A model generated the notes under the pieces. The model saw only the letters and a program-made list of their open reading frames with translations. It searched no databases and was not told where the DNA came from. A stretch of DNA of 24,473 nt, from NCBI GenBank assembly GCA_964638635.1, contig CAZXAQ010000060.1, forward strand, positions 1 through 24,473, in the 5' to 3' direction. A program made the translations under genes and the position numbers. The DNA is from SZUA-430 sp964638635 (lineage in GTDB: Bacteria > Pseudomonadota > Alphaproteobacteria > Micropepsales > Micropepsaceae). This document shows positions 22,870 to 24,473 of this stretch, piece by piece; the stretch's first letter is position 1; every line of letters starts with the position of its first letter.

Positions 22870-23457
22870 TCAGGAGTTCTTCTGGCCGATCCGCGGTTCC
22901 TCGCCCTTCATGAGGCGGGCGATGTTTTCGCGGTGTGTCACGAAGACGAGCGCGGCGAGGATGACCGCACCAATGGCATAGAGCCCGGGACCCCAGAGCG
23001 CCATGTAGATCGGCGAAGCGATGGCCGCTACGAGTGCCGCGAGCGAGGAGATGCGTCCGATCGCTAAGGCCGCCAGCCACGTGCCGAACGCGAGCAGCGC
23101 CACCGGCCAATTCAGCGCCGCCAGGATACCGAGGCAGGTCGCGACGCCTTTGCCGCCTTTGAAGTTCAGCCAAACGGGAAAGATGTGGCCCGCGAACGCG
23201 CCGAGCGCCGCGGCCATGGCGGGCGCTTCGCCGAACTGCTTTGCAATCAGGACCGCGACGACGCCTTTGCCGACATCGCCGATCAGCGTGAGCGCGGTCG
23301 CGAGTTTGTTGCCCGTGCGCAGGACGTTCGTCGTGCCGACGTTGCCAGAGCCCACCAGGCGAATGTCGCCGAGCCCGAACGCTTGGGTCACGATGTAAGC
23401 GAACGGGATCGAACCTAACAGATAGCCGCCTGCGAGAGCGAGGAGGGCTTCGAACAT
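22870..23457 (-). CDS. plsY: Glycerol-3-phosphate acyltransferase PlsY
   Basis: Inner-membrane enzyme that transfers an acyl group from acyl phosphate to glycerol-3-phosphate, the first step of phospholipid synthesis. 195 residues from the ATG at 23457 (MFEALLALAGGYLLGSIPFAYI); the frame open to 23505 runs into pyrC and is not used. The three active-site loops are visible: SGNVGTTNVLR with the preceding GS, FKGGKGVAT with the conserved glycine-lysine loop, and THRENIARL near the C-terminus. About five hydrophobic helices are predicted. The pyrC stop lies one base before the start, so plsY is probably translated by coupling. Confidence 0.95.
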   Translation of the reverse strand: MFEALLALAGGYLLGSIPFAYIVTQAFGLGDIRLVGSGNVGTTNVLRTGNKLATALTLIGDVGKGVVAVLIAKQFGEAPAMAAALGAFAGHIFPVWLNFKGGKGVATCLGILAALNWPVALLAFGTWLAALAIGRISSLAALVAAIASPIYMALWGPGLYAIGAVILAALVFVTHRENIARLMKGEEPRIGQKNS

Positions 23458-23458
23458 G

Positions 23459-24121
23459 TCAGCCTGCAAAGACGGTGTTGCCGGCAACCATTGTGCGGGA
23501 CACACGGCCTTGCATCAACCGGCCTTTGAAGGGTGAGTTTTTGGAGCGGGAGCGGAATTCGACGGGGTCGATTTTCCGCGGCGCGCCTGGGTCGAAGAGG
23601 ATGAGGTCGGCGGGCGCGCCTTTGGCGAGACGGCCGCTGTTTAGGCGCAGGAGGTTGGCCGGTGCCAGCGTAAGGCGGCGTAGGAGGTCGATCAGTGACA
23701 AGCCCGCTTCGTGATGGAGCGAGAGGGCTGCAGGGAGCAGTGTCTCAAGGCCAACGGCGCCGTAAGCGGCTTGGGCGAAGGGGAGGCGCTTCGTTTCCGG
23801 GGCCTGCGGGTCGTGGCTGGAGACGATCGCGTCGATGGTCCCCGTGCGCACGCCTTCGACCATGGCTTTGCGGTCGTCTTCAGTGCGCAGAGCGGGTGAG
23901 ACTTTGGCGAAGGTTTTGTATTCGCCGATGTCTTGTTCGTTGAGCACGAGATGGTGTGCGGAGACGGCGCAGGTGACGGGCAGGCCGCGTGCCTTTGCTT
24001 TGGCGATGATATCGAGCGCGGCGGCGGTCGAGACTTGGCCCAGGTGGTAGCGGGCGCCGGTGAGTTCGACGAGGCGCATGTCGCGCTCGACGATGATCGC
24101 TTCCGCAGCAGCGGGGATGCC
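23459..24121 (-). CDS. pyrC: Dihydroorotase, C-terminal half only
   Basis: Converts N-carbamoyl-aspartate to dihydroorotate in pyrimidine synthesis. Only about 220 C-terminal residues are here: GIPAAAEAIIVERDMRLVELTGARYHLGQVSTAAAL, VTCAVSAHHLVLNE (metal-ligand histidines), DAIVSSHDPQAPETKRLPF (catalytic aspartate region of the alphaproteobacterial class), GLETLLPAAL and NPAD/KGAPADLILFDPG. The usual protein is about 430 residues, and the N-terminal half with the HxH metal motif is missing. Homology ends at Gly-Ile-Pro at about 24121. The frame stays open to a stop at 24212-24214, and a TTG at 24151 could serve as a start, but the added Gly-rich residues are the antisense of a proline linker on the plus strand. 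The gene is broken by the junction at 24121-24135 and not by a window edge. Confidence 0.9.
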   Translation of the reverse strand, partial: GIPAAAEAIIVERDMRLVELTGARYHLGQVSTAAALDIIAKAKARGLPVTCAVSAHHLVLNEQDIGEYKTFAKVSPALRTEDDRKAMVEGVRTGTIDAIVSSHDPQAPETKRLPFAQAAYGAVGLETLLPAALSLHHEAGLSLIDLLRRLTLAPANLLRLNSGRLAKGAPADLILFDPGAPRKIDPVEFRSRSKNSPFKGRLMQGRVSRTMVAGNTVFAG

Positions 24122-24135
24122 GCCCACGCCCATGC
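24116..24135. other. Probable chimeric junction joining pyrC to unrelated DNA
   Basis: Left of here the minus strand reads canonical dihydroorotase; right of here the same frame becomes a glycine-rich run with no family resemblance and soon stops. At the same place a plus-strand frame with good coding character begins, reading a Pro-x-Pro linker. The right-hand DNA also has a more mixed third-position usage (many CTT, GAT, AAT codons) than the rest of the window. An assembly chimera is the simplest reading; a real rearrangement is possible. Confidence 0.7.
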
Positions 24136-24473
24136 CCAATCCGCAGCCCAATCCTGTACCGCTTCCGCCACTTGATTCAGGACCAGCCGTTGTGACTGAA
24201 GACGTGATCCTTCAGACCGTCAATTCGCTTGATCCTCTTAATGGCACGCCGGCACTCGCGGACTACGTCATCACCCGCACCGTGGAAGGGCTTGGTTCCC
24301 TCAACGCGGCAACTGATCCCGGCAGCGGCGGCGATGTCATCACCCGCCTCGTGGCATGGGCAGGACGCCATGGCGGAAGTGCTGGCTGGATGCACCAGCT
24401 GGTCGATGACCTTGCCCACCAGCCCTATGCCGGTGACAGGATTGCGCTAGCTCTCTCCATCGGAGACAGGGAT
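24123..24473 (+). CDS. Fragment of an unidentified protein with a proline-rich linker
   Basis: A plus-strand frame (codons starting at multiples of three) open from about 24051 to the window end, so partial at the 3' end; its true 5' end is probably lost at the junction. From 24123 it reads PTPMPNPQPNPVPLPPLDSG, a flexible proline/asparagine linker of the kind joining extracellular or secreted domains, then an acidic-to-neutral globular-looking part with TEDVILQTVNSLDPLNG, DYVITRTVEGLG, GGDVITRLVAWAGRHGG and DDLAHQPYAGDRIALALSI. A twelve-base string GTCATCACCCGC occurs twice in frame (24267 and 24336), coding Val-Ile-Thr-Arg each time, a hint of an internal repeat. I do not recognise the family. 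ATGs at 24117 or 24132 are available but probably internal. Confidence 0.5.

Noticed and set aside
24177..24419. 80-codon minus-strand frame beyond the pyrC junction
   Set aside because: The overlapping plus-strand frame is open to the window end with a recognisable linker and a repeated motif; this frame shows neither.

Overview
The window is GC-rich, densely coded DNA from an alphaproteobacterium, probably a metagenomic or draft contig. The lineage call rests on gene order as well as gene content. It has divK-pleD facing DUF3572, with dinB on the same strand as DUF3572. It has the series pyrC-plsY-dprA-topA-rnr, and HIT, GNAT (DUF482) and RidA genes next to clpA. The DNA polymerase IV has the N-terminal zinc ribbon typical of alphaproteobacteria. 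I see no rRNA, tRNA, CRISPR array, insertion sequence or prophage. No gene-free stretch exceeds 300 bases; the longest, about 160-190 bases, lie upstream of divK, of the SPFH gene and of the ornithine decarboxylase gene.

Layout. 1-3417: the 3' end of clpA and a coupled periplasmic protein (+), facing HIT, GNAT and RidA genes (-). 3508-6525: agmatine deiminase, a VIT1/MbfA-like membrane protein and N-carbamoylputrescine amidase (+). 6522-8655: dinB, a HAD-like protein and DUF3572 (-). 8842-11649: divK, pleD and argC (+). 11701-14706: rpmG, an MFS transporter, a NUDIX hydrolase and an SPFH membrane protein (-). 14867-15040: a 57-residue single-TM protein (+). 15047-24121: ornithine/lysine decarboxylase with a structured leader, rnr, topA, dprA, plsY and the C-terminal half of pyrC (-), plus a 34-residue membrane protein (22759-22863, +) in the dprA-plsY gap.

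How the genes work together. Two routes to putrescine are present: agmatine via AguA and AguB, and ornithine via the decarboxylase. argC for arginine/ornithine synthesis lies between them. DivK and PleD belong to the alphaproteobacterial cell-cycle and c-di-GMP circuit. The right half is housekeeping: pyrimidine and phospholipid synthesis, DNA uptake/recombination, topology, RNA decay.

Most notable: (1) the pyrC homology stops abruptly near 24121, and an unrelated proline-linker protein is open on the other strand from there to the window end, so a chimeric junction, most simply an assembly error, is likely; (2) the ornithine decarboxylase leader holds an eight-codon, arginine/lysine-rich upstream ORF (MQRRKRPF) overlapping a small hairpin and T-run, a candidate polyamine/arginine-responsive leader peptide; (3) two short membrane-protein ORFs that ordinary length cut-offs would miss.
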